Positions 7,824-15,899 of a stretch of 33,861 nucleotides of DNA are shown here, piece after piece (the first letter of the stretch is position 1; the number at the start of each line of letters is the position of its first letter). The notes under the pieces were generated by a model that was given only the letters and a program-made list of their open reading frames with translations, did not search any database and had not been told where the DNA came from. Location of the stretch: positions 1 through 33,861 of the forward strand of contig NZ_QGSY01000174.1 of assembly GCF_003857035.1 (NCBI RefSeq), written 5' to 3'. A program made the translations under genes and the position numbers. The DNA comes from Micromonospora arida (GTDB lineage Bacteria; Actinomycetota; Actinomycetes; Mycobacteriales; Micromonosporaceae).

Positions 7824-8141
7824 TCACTGCCGACCGGATGGCTGCGGGCCGCCCGCGCTGGCGTCGGGCGCGAACATGGCTCGGATGTCGTCCTCGTCGG
7901 GCAGCGCATGGCCCCCGCTGACGGTCTCGGCCACTCTCTCGGCCGTCGCCCGATCAACGGTTTCGAAGCGGTCGACGTTTCGATAGTCGTTGACGAAGCG
8001 CACGACCAGTGCTGGGTCGAAGGCCCAGTGCCCACTGCGGTGATCCCAGAGAATGGCATTACCTGCGCCTACGTCCATTACGAAGAGTCCAGCAGGACCC
8101 CCGACCCTCTCGTCATTCCGGTAGATCACGTAATATGTCAA
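7824..8141 (-). CDS. Candidate immunity protein for the upstream toxin
   Basis: A 105-residue soluble protein of no family I can name. The preferred start is a TTG at 8141 giving TYYVIYRNDERVGG, preceded by GGAGAAAGAG; a GTG at 8129 is the alternative. The body is compact and acidic: an N-terminal strand pair, LFVMDVGAGNAILWD, HWAFDPALVVRFVNDYRNVDRF, then a helical DRATAERVAETVSGG segment. The start lies inside the last codons of the 1371-residue toxin gene, so the two are translationally linked. Position immediately 3' of a polymorphic toxin, small size and acidity all fit an immunity protein, but this is inference from context. Confidence 0.65.
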   Translation of the reverse strand: MTYYVIYRNDERVGGPAGLFVMDVGAGNAILWDHRSGHWAFDPALVVRFVNDYRNVDRFETVDRATAERVAETVSGGHALPDEDDIRAMFAPDASAGGPQPSGRQ

Positions 8142-11100
8142 CAATCTCTTTCTCCAACTTGATGGCGACGTCCCCTGCAATGGGAAAATCGGAAGACTTC
8201 AAGCCCAACTCGTGCACTACCTGGGAGAAGCTGATCCCTTGACGGTCGAGCCACGACCGATACTTCGGCCAGGCATCTCCGCTCTTGCTCAACCACTTGG
8301 CAAAGCTCGCGTCCTTCGTCGGGAAATATTCCTCCAAGCCGTCCGGGACGGACTCCGACATCTGGTGCTCACGGTTCGCCGCAAGCATCCGCAGGAAGGC
8401 GTGCACATGCTCCTCCGGCCGGCACGAGACCCGGCGCAGGATCTCGTAGTCGCCGTGGGTCTGCATCCACGCCTCCCGCGAGTCGCGTGTGTGCATCTGC
8501 AGTTCGACGAGGATCCCGTCGGCAGTTCGGAGGGTGCAGTTGAATCCGTAGAACCTGTTACCCGCCCGCCAGAAGTTCTTGAGGTCCGACCGCGGGACGG
8601 AGAATCCCACCTCGGTGAGGCCCGCGAGCACCAACTGAACGCCCCGCAGGTAGTTCACCCCGGTTGGCATCTCAAACAGGAACCGGAGGACGTCGTTCAC
8701 CGTCTGCGAGAACTCCTCGACCCCAATGTTCAGGCCCCGCGTCTCATCGACGAACTTACGTGCCAGCGAACCGAGCCCTTTGACGCGCGTGGTGCGGTCG
8801 CGCAACTGCACCGGCTCTTCAAGACCCAGGGCCTCCGTCACGTTACGCCCGACCTGATCTAGAGCCTCTTCGACTCGATCGGCGACCGCGAGGGCGCGCT
8901 GCCGAAGCTCGGTCAGAGCGGCCAACTCCCCTGCGGTAAGTTGCGCCAACTCATCGGCTGGATCACCCAGCTCATGTGCTGTGGTCGGATCACCGGCTGG
9001 CCTGACCGGGTGTTGCGCCGAGCCCGGGCCGTCGAGGAGCAGGTACATCCGGTTGATGTACGGGTCGCCGTGGCCGCCGTCGTCGTGCGTCGGCGGGTGA
9101 TGCGGCAGGTCGGGCCGTTCGCTGAACCGGCCCCGGGGTAGTCCGCCGAGCGGCATCGGTCGGCCGTCTCCGCTCAGCACCAGCGCGTCGATGCCGATCA
9201 CGTCGGGGTAGAGCGGCCGGTCCCGGACCACGCCGTTCTGCGGGTCCACGTAGAGCACTGTGCCGTTCTGGTTGAGCGCCACCCAGGCGTGCGAACCGCC
9301 GTGCGCCCACTCGGTGACCAGGAACGAGTAGCTGCCGTGGCCGCCCAGCAGCAGTTGGTCGTGCAGGTTGCGGTAGCCCCGGTCGGCGGCCTGCCGCGCC
9401 TGCGCGGAGTCCGTACGTTGACCGGACGCCGGGGCGAGGAGTTGCTGGAAGCGCCCGCCGGTCACGTCCTCCACCCGACCTGGGCCGCCGGCCTCGCCAC
9501 GGATGGGGCGCCGGATGTCACCGTCGAGGTAGCCGTCGAAGGTTCGGGGCGCCGACACGCGGGGTCGCCCGTGCACCCACGTCTCGAACAGGGACAGCGT
9601 GCAGTCCAGGCAGTTGATGCCCCGGGTGGCGTCGGCCGCGGGGCCGCCGTCGTTGAGCAGCCCGAACCAGCCGCCGTGTCGGGGGTCGGCGGTGCGGGTG
9701 ACGGTGCCGTCCGGCTCACGGGGCATCTGTCGTTCGACGTCGACCTGGTGCAGGGCGAGCGGTGGCCGGAGTCCTCCGGGCTGCCCGTACGGCCGGGAGT
9801 CGTCGATCGGCGGCGGATCGTCGTCGCCGGTGAGCCTGGACGGGCCGGAGGTCTCCACCGCGCCGAGCGCGAGAGCACCCACGTCCCGGTTGGCGTGCTC
9901 GAAGGTGGCGCTGATGTCCACGACCGGCGGGGCCGTGGTGCCAGCCAGCACCGCGTCTGCCACGTCACGCCATTCGGCGTACGCGCGAGCTTCCTCGTTC
10001 GCGGCGCGCTGCCAGCCGTCGGCCCACTGCCGGTTGCCGGCCTGGTGCAGTTGTCGGGCGTAGGTGGCGTACTCGACGGCTCGGCGATCGTGCTCCACGG
10101 CACGGGTGCGCAGTCGGGCGGCCTCGGCCTGCCGGCGGTTGTTCTCGAACCCGATCCGCAGCGATTCGTAGTGGTCCTGGTAGCGCCGCCGCTCGGCGGC
10201 TTCCGCCGCTGCGGCCCACTGCGCCGCGTACGCGTCGTTGGTCTCGGGCTCGCGCACCGACGGGGCGCCGAACGCGGCCACGTCGACGGGGATCGACGCC
10301 CGCCCCCGGGCGGGATGGTCGGCCGTTCGCACCGGTGCGGGCGTCTCCCGGGTCGGGACACGCGAGGGCACGGCGAACCGACCCACCGCCGGTGGGGTGG
10401 AGGCGACCGGCAGGGGCCCGTTGGTGGTGGTCGGGACGCTGAAGGTGACCGGTGCCGCCGGGCCGGGGGTGATCGTCGGTGCGGAGGGTCCGGTCGTCGG
10501 AGACCAGGTGGTCGGCCCGGCGGTGCTGGGGTGCGGCGAGTTGCCGGGCTGGACCGGCGGCACACCGGTGGCAGCCGGCCCGCTGCTCGATTCGAGGGGA
10601 CCGACCACGGGCGCGGACGCCGACGAAAGCCTCGGATCGGCACCCACCACAGACCGACTCGGATCAGCCACCGCCGAGGTGGCCGGATCGGCAGCCGACG
10701 CCGACGCGACCGGACCGACACCCACCGCCGATGTGGCCGGGTTGGCGGTCGCCGCCGAGAGCGTGGGGTCGGCCGGGTGCGGGACGCCCGCTCTGTCGCC
10801 GAACGACCCGCCCGTCGACGGTGTCACCTCGGATGCGCGTACCGAAGGGTCCACCACGTCCGTGTCGGACAACGCGCCAACCAGCATCGGTGACGACGTC
10901 TGCACGTCAGGCGCGACCGGAGACGCCAGCCCGGCTCCCCGTGACTGCTCGACAACCGGTGACGTCGGCGCAGCCGACTGGTTCGGCGCCGTGGTGGCAA
11001 CGCTCTCCGTCGCCTGCGCCGGAATGCCCGCAGCCGTAACCAGACCGCCCGAGGCCACACCACCGACAGCCCCCGCAGAAGCAGCCCCCGCCGCGGCCGA

Positions 11101-12228
11101 GGCCGCAGCAGACGAGACCCCGAGGGAGGGAGACGCCCCCGCTGAGGCCGCATCCCCCGTGACAGGCGGCACAGACGGGAGGGATGGACCCGTGAACGAT
11201 GCTCCGGCGAGGGCGTTGGCCTGTGCGTCGAGCCGGGCGCGTAGCGCGTGGTCGGTCTGCCCGGTCGCCGAACCGGTGGCCCCGGACGCGGCGGCGCGCG
11301 CCACGTCCTCCATCGAGGTCAGGCCCTGACCGGTGGCCAGGCTCGCCGCGCTGTCGGCGAGCACCTCGCCGGTCATCTCCCGCCCCAGGTGCTCCCCGAC
11401 CTTCGCCGCTCGCCCGGTCGCGTGCCGGCCCAGGCCGGCCAACGGTGCCACCGCCCCGCCGGCCAGCCCGCCGACGGCAGAAGCACCGAGATCGGTCAGG
11501 TCCAGGCCGTGTGCCCGCCCGGTGGAGTTCTGGTACGCCTGGGTGGCCAGGGTGACACCGGCCTCCTCGGTGGCCTCCTCCAGCCCTCCCCGGGCGGCCC
11601 GCTTGGCAAGACCGCGTGCACCACCTCGGGCGACCTCCTTGGCGGCCCGCTCGCCGGCCTCCTTGAGCCCGTGCTTGAGGGACTTGCTGGCCAGTTGGCC
11701 CATCAGCCGCTTGAAGATCTGTTGGACCAGCAGCCGCGTCGCGGTGATCGCCGCGCCGGCGGCCGGGGTTGCCGCGCCGGCGGTCAACACCGCCGCCACC
11801 GCCACGGTCAGCAACTCGATGACCAGGATGCCCAGCTCGATCCAGACTTCCAGCTTGGCGCCCTCGATGTCGCAACCGCACTCCTCGACCAGTCGGCCCA
11901 GGTCGGCCGTGACCGCGAGCAGCACGGGCAGCGGGGCGTCGGAGCCCTCGGCGATCCCCCGCCAGGCCGCCTCGAACGCCGCGTCGACAGCCCCTACGCC
12001 GCCGTACCCGTTGTGCACCTCGACGGCGGCCGCGGCGGCGTCGGCGTGCGGCCCGGCGAGCACGGAGGCGACCGCGTACCACTGGTCGGCGACGTCCCAG
12101 ACGGCCCGCTCGTCGCCCTCCGGCCACTGCACGCCGACCACCCAGTCGAGGGCCTCGTAGATCCAGCCGGGCACGTCCCACGGCGCGTAGTCCAGGGGGT
12201 GCGGGATGGGGCTCGGCAGCACGCTCAT
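8113..12228 (-). CDS. Type VII-associated polymorphic toxin with glutamine-deamidase-like and RelA/SpoT-like domains
   Basis: A 1371-residue protein. Residues 1-150 are a helical WXG/PPE-like leader with a hydrophobic segment at 128-150. Residues 160-330 are an Ala-rich helical region. Residues 345-650 are a low-complexity Pro/Ala/Ser/Thr linker, and 660-765 a coiled helical stretch. Residues 855-1000 match the papain-fold toxin (glutamine deamidase, Tox-PL) pattern: GINCLDC with candidate nucleophile Cys873 (Cys876 adjacent), SHAWV (His980) and VDPQNG (Asp995). Residues 1143-1262 resemble a RelA/SpoT nucleotidyltransferase: TTRVKGLGSLARK, VNDVLRFL, NRFYGFNCTL, VELQMHTRDS (Glu1242, His1246) and a THGDYE histidine. 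An 80-residue helical tail follows. The WXG-like gene ends 15 bases upstream. Domain calls are from motif recall; activities are untested. Confidence 0.8.
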   Translation of the reverse strand: MSVLPSPIPHPLDYAPWDVPGWIYEALDWVVGVQWPEGDERAVWDVADQWYAVASVLAGPHADAAAAAVEVHNGYGGVGAVDAAFEAAWRGIAEGSDAPLPVLLAVTADLGRLVEECGCDIEGAKLEVWIELGILVIELLTVAVAAVLTAGAATPAAGAAITATRLLVQQIFKRLMGQLASKSLKHGLKEAGERAAKEVARGGARGLAKRAARGGLEEATEEAGVTLATQAYQNSTGRAHGLDLTDLGASAVGGLAGGAVAPLAGLGRHATGRAAKVGEHLGREMTGEVLADSAASLATGQGLTSMEDVARAAASGATGSATGQTDHALRARLDAQANALAGASFTGPSLPSVPPVTGDAASAGASPSLGVSSAAASAAAGAASAGAVGGVASGGLVTAAGIPAQATESVATTAPNQSAAPTSPVVEQSRGAGLASPVAPDVQTSSPMLVGALSDTDVVDPSVRASEVTPSTGGSFGDRAGVPHPADPTLSAATANPATSAVGVGPVASASAADPATSAVADPSRSVVGADPRLSSASAPVVGPLESSSGPAATGVPPVQPGNSPHPSTAGPTTWSPTTGPSAPTITPGPAAPVTFSVPTTTNGPLPVASTPPAVGRFAVPSRVPTRETPAPVRTADHPARGRASIPVDVAAFGAPSVREPETNDAYAAQWAAAAEAAERRRYQDHYESLRIGFENNRRQAEAARLRTRAVEHDRRAVEYATYARQLHQAGNRQWADGWQRAANEEARAYAEWRDVADAVLAGTTAPPVVDISATFEHANRDVGALALGAVETSGPSRLTGDDDPPPIDDSRPYGQPGGLRPPLALHQVDVERQMPREPDGTVTRTADPRHGGWFGLLNDGGPAADATRGINCLDCTLSLFETWVHGRPRVSAPRTFDGYLDGDIRRPIRGEAGGPGRVEDVTGGRFQQLLAPASGQRTDSAQARQAADRGYRNLHDQLLLGGHGSYSFLVTEWAHGGSHAWVALNQNGTVLYVDPQNGVVRDRPLYPDVIGIDALVLSGDGRPMPLGGLPRGRFSERPDLPHHPPTHDDGGHGDPYINRMYLLLDGPGSAQHPVRPAGDPTTAHELGDPADELAQLTAGELAALTELRQRALAVADRVEEALDQVGRNVTEALGLEEPVQLRDRTTRVKGLGSLARKFVDETRGLNIGVEEFSQTVNDVLRFLFEMPTGVNYLRGVQLVLAGLTEVGFSVPRSDLKNFWRAGNRFYGFNCTLRTADGILVELQMHTRDSREAWMQTHGDYEILRRVSCRPEEHVHAFLRMLAANREHQMSESVPDGLEEYFPTKDASFAKWLSKSGDAWPKYRSWLDRQGISFSQVVHELGLKSSDFPIAGDVAIKLEKEIVDILRDLPE

Positions 12229-12243
12229 CGGAATCGTCGGCCG

Positions 12244-12576
12244 TCAGCGCCGGTCGGCGGCCCGACCGACCCGGGCGGCGCTGGCCCCGTCGGTCTGCAC
12301 GCTCGCGTCGACCGCCTCGACCACGTCGCTGCCCAGCTCGGTGAGCCGGTGCCCGACGCCGGCCCAGGCCCGCAGCACGGTCTGCTCGAACCCGCGGTAG
12401 TTGCGCTCGAAGGCGGCGCCGATGTCGTCGCGACCCCAGGGCTGGGCACCGCTGGCGGTCTCGATCGCGCCCCCCTCCGCCGCACGACGGGCCGTCACCG
12501 CCTCGCCGGCGAGCGCCAGGTCGGCGCCGCCCCGGCGGGCCCGGGAGGGATCAAGCCAGAGCTGCCCGTCGGTCAT
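12244..12576 (-). CDS. WXG100-like (ESAT-6-type) secretion partner
   Basis: A 110-residue helical protein with the [15 protein letters not shown] motif near residues 46-60. This is the actinobacterial version of the WXG turn that joins two long helices in ESAT-6-like type VII secretion proteins. It precedes the large toxin by 15 bases and its ATG overlaps the YbaB-like gene's stop (ATGA). It probably acts as chaperone or co-secreted partner of the toxin leader. No EccC or other type VII core genes are present in this window, so secretion must rely on a system elsewhere. Confidence 0.75.
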   Translation of the reverse strand: MTDGQLWLDPSRARRGGADLALAGEAVTARRAAEGGAIETASGAQPWGRDDIGAAFERNYRGFEQTVLRAWAGVGHRLTELGSDVVEAVDASVQTDGASAARVGRAADRR

Positions 12577-12995
12577 GGCTTCGCCTCACCCTTGCCGAGT
12601 ACGGCGTCGGCCCGACCGAGCAGCGTGGCGTAATCGCCGGTCTTGAGGAAGTCCGTCGCACCGGAGCCGGCCGGCATGCTCTCGGCGACGAGGTCGCGGG
12701 TGGCGTCGGCGGCGGCGGTCGCGGCTGCCCGGATCGTTTCGGTGACCTTTCGGCCGAGCGCGTCAGCGTCGCGGTCCCGGTAGATGGCCGCCGTCAGCTC
12801 GACCTCGATCAACTGGCCCTGCGCGCCCACGGTCGCCGACACCTGCCCGTCTGCCGACCGGCGGGTCACCCGCAGCGCGGCGAGTCGCGTCTGGAGGGTG
12901 TCCAAACCGGATCTGAGCTGCTGGTACTGCCCATAGACGTCGTCGAATCGGGCCCGTAGCTCGCGATTGACACCCCGGTCCGCCTGTTCGTCCAC
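12573..12995 (-). CDS. YbaB/EbfC-family DNA-binding-like protein
   Basis: A 140-residue YbaB/EbfC-like protein: an N-terminal helix (residues 10-45), a beta-hairpin core ([19 protein letters not shown], residues 49-67), then a long helix ([13 protein letters not shown]) and a variable tail. YbaB proteins are nucleoid-associated dimers, and divergent actinobacterial versions regularly open WXG/toxin operons. The frame remains open far upstream, but the real start is the GTG at 12995, which has GGGAGG six bases before it. It heads the toxin operon, with a 78-base divergent gap to the deaminase/SUKH gene. Confidence 0.8.
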   Translation of the reverse strand: MDEQADRGVNRELRARFDDVYGQYQQLRSGLDTLQTRLAALRVTRRSADGQVSATVGAQGQLIEVELTAAIYRDRDADALGRKVTETIRAAATAAADATRDLVAESMPAGSGATDFLKTGDYATLLGRADAVLGKGEAKP

Positions 12996-13073
12996 CGCCG
13001 CCCTCCCGTCACCGTCGGTAGAGCGAGACAATACCGGCCGCCATCGATCCGTGTAGTCCGGTAGTTTCAATGC

Positions 13074-14321
13074 GTGATCGACCGACAACAGGCCGAGCAG
13101 CTCGCGGCCACCTGGGCCCGCCGTGATTCGCAGCGCCTCGGCCACGAGTGCACCCCGATGGTCGACGAGTTCGACCTGGGTTACGTCATCACGTCCGTCG
13201 TGCCCACCGAGGTGCGCACGGTGCCGGGTGACCTGCCGACGACAGTCATCGACAAGCAGACCGGCAAGGTCACGACCTGGCCTCGGGTGCCGAGCACCGT
13301 GGTGGCGGAGCTGTACCGGCGTAGCCAGCCCGCGGGGCCGACAGCTCCCCGCACTCTCGACCCGTCGAGCCTGCTGGTCCGGGAAATCCATCGGGGTGCC
13401 ACCCCGAACACCGCCGCGCACCTGACCATCGACGGACGGATCTGGACGGCCCAGGGCACGAAGGCCGACGTGCCGCTCAACCACCATCCGCTGGTAAGTG
13501 ACTATCTGCGCCAGTTGCCTCCCGGCGAGCTGGTTCGCGGCGGGGAGGCTCACGCCGAGCTGATCGTGGTCTCCGACGTCCTGCACGAGTACGACCACCG
13601 CCGCGCCGCCGAGGGCATCGCGCCGATGGGGCGGGCCGAGGCGGCGGCGCTGCTGGAGGGCGCCCGCTTCGAGATCTTCCGAATCCGTGAGCCGGGCGAT
13701 CCCGCTGGTGGGCCCGCCGAGCGGCCCTGCGACTCGTGCATCGCCTTCCTGGTGCGGGCGAACGTCCTGCCGCAGTCGGCTCGCGCCTACACCGAGACCT
13801 GGAACGCGCCGGAGGCAACCGACCCCGATCCTGGGCGGTTCCCGGCGGAGGTCGCGAACGCGCTGGTCGCGGCCGGTTGGCGGCCGCACATCGGGGATCA
13901 GATCATGGCCGCCGCCGCCGTACGGGACGTCACGTCGGTGCCGGGGCGCAACCATCGGCACGAGGTCTTTCCCGCCGCCGTGGAGGCGCTGACTGCGTTC
14001 CCCAGCCTGGTCGGTGCGCGGCGCGGCCGGGGCGAGCAGGTGTGGATCTCCCGTTTCGACATCCGCCCGCACACCATCGCGCACACCGCCGACACCCTCG
14101 CGGACTTCGGCGCGGTGCTCGGCGTACGCCTCTTTCCGATCGGCACCGAACAGCAGGACAGCATCCTGGCGGTGGACGAGCGCGGCCGGGTCTTCGCGCT
14201 CGACCAGGCCGGCGAGTGGTTCCTCGGCGACACCATCGACGCCGCGCTGACCACCCTGCTGCTCGGCCGCGCCCCCGCCCGGGTCCGCGACGACGGCACC
14301 TGGCAGGCCGACCCCGGTTAG
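13074..14321 (+). CDS. YwqJ-type deaminase fused to SUKH-3 immunity domain
   Basis: A 415-residue three-part protein. Residues 1-80 resemble the Imm35-like domain often placed first in such fusions (VIDKQTGKVTTWP). Residues 115-232 are a YwqJ-family nucleic-acid deaminase: EAHAELIVVSD carries the zinc/proton-shuttle pair His160 and Glu162, and PCDSC supplies Cys219 and Cys222, so the catalytic set is complete. Residues 255-400 fit a SUKH-3 immunity domain (FPAEVANALVAAGWRP, EVFPAAVEALTAFPSLV, LFPIGTEQQDSILAVDERGRVF). Toxin-type and immunity-type modules in one chain suggest a cytoplasmic protective or self-inhibited protein. The GTG start has no strong ribosome-binding site. It is transcribed divergently from the toxin operon and overlaps the next convergent gene by four bases. 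Confidence 0.85.
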   Translation: MIDRQQAEQLAATWARRDSQRLGHECTPMVDEFDLGYVITSVVPTEVRTVPGDLPTTVIDKQTGKVTTWPRVPSTVVAELYRRSQPAGPTAPRTLDPSSLLVREIHRGATPNTAAHLTIDGRIWTAQGTKADVPLNHHPLVSDYLRQLPPGELVRGGEAHAELIVVSDVLHEYDHRRAAEGIAPMGRAEAAALLEGARFEIFRIREPGDPAGGPAERPCDSCIAFLVRANVLPQSARAYTETWNAPEATDPDPGRFPAEVANALVAAGWRPHIGDQIMAAAAVRDVTSVPGRNHRHEVFPAAVEALTAFPSLVGARRGRGEQVWISRFDIRPHTIAHTADTLADFGAVLGVRLFPIGTEQQDSILAVDERGRVFALDQAGEWFLGDTIDAALTTLLLGRAPARVRDDGTWQADPG

Positions 14322-15757
14322 AGCGTGAGGCCGGTCAGCACCATGACCCGGGGCTCGGTGTAGTCGTCCATCGCGCTGCGCAGCCCCTCGCGGCCGACGC
14401 CGCTGCCCTTCACCCCGCCGTAGGGCATCTGGTCGGCGCGGTACGACGGCACGTCACCGACGATCACCCCGCCCACCTCCAGCGCGCGGGCGGCGGCGAA
14501 GGCCACGTCCAGGCGTCGGGTGAAGACGCCGGCCTGCAAGCCGTACGCCGAGTCGTTGACCGCTGTGAACGCGGCCTGGTCGTCGGCGACCGGGGCGACC
14601 ACCAGCACCGGTCCGAACACCTCCTCGGCCACGACCTTGGCGTTCGCCGGCACGCCGGTGAGCACTGTCGGGGGGTAGGTCGCGCCGTCGCGGAGGCCGC
14701 CCACCTCGACGGTGCCGCCGGCGGCGACGGCCTCGGCCACCCACGTCTCGACCCGGCGGGCCGCGTCCTCGGACACCATCGGCCCGACGTCGGTCAACTC
14801 CGACGCGGGGTCTCCGGTCCGCAGCCCCCGCACCGCCGCCACCAGCCGGGGCAGGAAGTCGGCGTGCAGAGCGTGGTGCACGTACACCCGCTGGACGGCG
14901 ATGCACGACTGGCCGGCCTGGTAGTTGGCGAACATGGCGATGCGCTGCGCGGCGAAGTCCAGGTCCTCGTCGGCGGTCCAGTCCGCACAGAGCACCGCGG
15001 CGGCGTTGCCGCCCAACTCCAGCGTCACGTGCTTCTCCGGCGCGGCGCGGCGGATGGCCGCTCCGACCGGCCCGGAGCCGGTGAACGACACCACCGGTAG
15101 CCGGGGTTCGGTGACCAGTTCGGCGGCGCGGTCGTTGGGCAGCGGCAGCACCGAGAACATCCCGGCGGGGAGGTCGGTCTCGGCCAGCAGTTCGCCGAGC
15201 AGCAGCGCGGTCAGCGGCGTCGCGGGAGCGGGCTTGACGATGATCGGCGCGCCGACGGCGATGGCCGGCGCCACCTTGTGGGCGACGAGGTTGAGCGGAA
15301 AGTTGAACGGCGTGATGCCCAGCACCGGCCCGCGCGGCACCCTGCGGACCAGGGCGATCCGCCCGCCGGCGGCCGGGTCGGTGTCGAGTCGTTGCAACTC
15401 GCCGGAGAAGCGGCGGGCCTCCTCGGCGGCCCAGCGGAAGGTCGACACCGCACGCCCGACCTCGGCGCGGGCCCACTTGAGCGGCTTGCCGTTCTCCGCG
15501 GTGATCAGGGCGGCGATCTCGCCCGCGCGCTCGGCGAGCCGCCGGGACACGTGGTCGAGGGCCGCCGCGCGGGCGTGCGCGGGCAGGGCCGCGGCCTGCG
15601 CGGCCACCCCGGCCGCCGCGGCGACGGCGGCGTCGACCTGGTCGGGCGTGGCGACTGTGGTACGCCCCACCGGGCGGCCGTCGTACGGGTGGTGGACGGT
15701 CAACTCACCCTCGCCGGTGGCGGGGCGGGAGGCGACGAAGAAGGCTGCGGGCTCCAC
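14318..15757 (-). CDS. Aldehyde dehydrogenase family protein
   Basis: A 479-residue NAD(P)-dependent aldehyde dehydrogenase. The active site is complete: Asn152 in TPFNFP, Glu247 in LELGG, Cys285 in AGQSC, with the coenzyme loop FTGSGPVG near 225 and the C-terminal FGPV and PYGGVKGSG motifs. GQSCI and the short N-terminus place it nearer the lactaldehyde/phosphonoacetaldehyde/GAPN-like group than the betaine-aldehyde group. The substrate cannot be read from sequence. It lies back to back with the gamma-aminobutyraldehyde dehydrogenase gene, so succinate-semialdehyde oxidation after GABA transamination is a reasonable guess. Confidence 0.9.
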   Translation of the reverse strand: MEPAAFFVASRPATGEGELTVHHPYDGRPVGRTTVATPDQVDAAVAAAAGVAAQAAALPAHARAAALDHVSRRLAERAGEIAALITAENGKPLKWARAEVGRAVSTFRWAAEEARRFSGELQRLDTDPAAGGRIALVRRVPRGPVLGITPFNFPLNLVAHKVAPAIAVGAPIIVKPAPATPLTALLLGELLAETDLPAGMFSVLPLPNDRAAELVTEPRLPVVSFTGSGPVGAAIRRAAPEKHVTLELGGNAAAVLCADWTADEDLDFAAQRIAMFANYQAGQSCIAVQRVYVHHALHADFLPRLVAAVRGLRTGDPASELTDVGPMVSEDAARRVETWVAEAVAAGGTVEVGGLRDGATYPPTVLTGVPANAKVVAEEVFGPVLVVAPVADDQAAFTAVNDSAYGLQAGVFTRRLDVAFAAARALEVGGVIVGDVPSYRADQMPYGGVKGSGVGREGLRSAMDDYTEPRVMVLTGLTL

Positions 15758-15899
15758 GCCGAGCAGAGTAGCCGAGCGACCAGCCGACGGAAACAGTCGC
15801 GATAACCCTTGTCTGCCGCGAATTCAGTAGCGAAGATGGCAGAGAGATTGCGATAACCGCCGCAGAACCGCGCCCCCGGCCCCCTCGGAGTGATCCCTC
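15758..15899. promoter_or_regulatory. Divergent promoter region with paired GCGATAACC motifs
   Basis: The intergenic region between the two dehydrogenase genes carries GCGATAACC at 15799-15807 and again at 15850-15858, 51 bases apart (about five helical turns). A TCTGCC...GGCAGA inverted pair lies between them. The same nonamer followed by a GCAGA-like sequence occurs upstream of the transaminase gene at 32444. This looks like a regulator-binding array; which protein binds is unknown, with the Lrp/AsnC regulator at 31448 a candidate. Confidence 0.5.

Noticed and set aside
12996..14084. Upstream extension of the YbaB-like frame on the minus strand
   Set aside because: The extension is antisense to the deaminase/SUKH gene, and a GTG with an excellent ribosome-binding site at 12995 gives the normal protein length.
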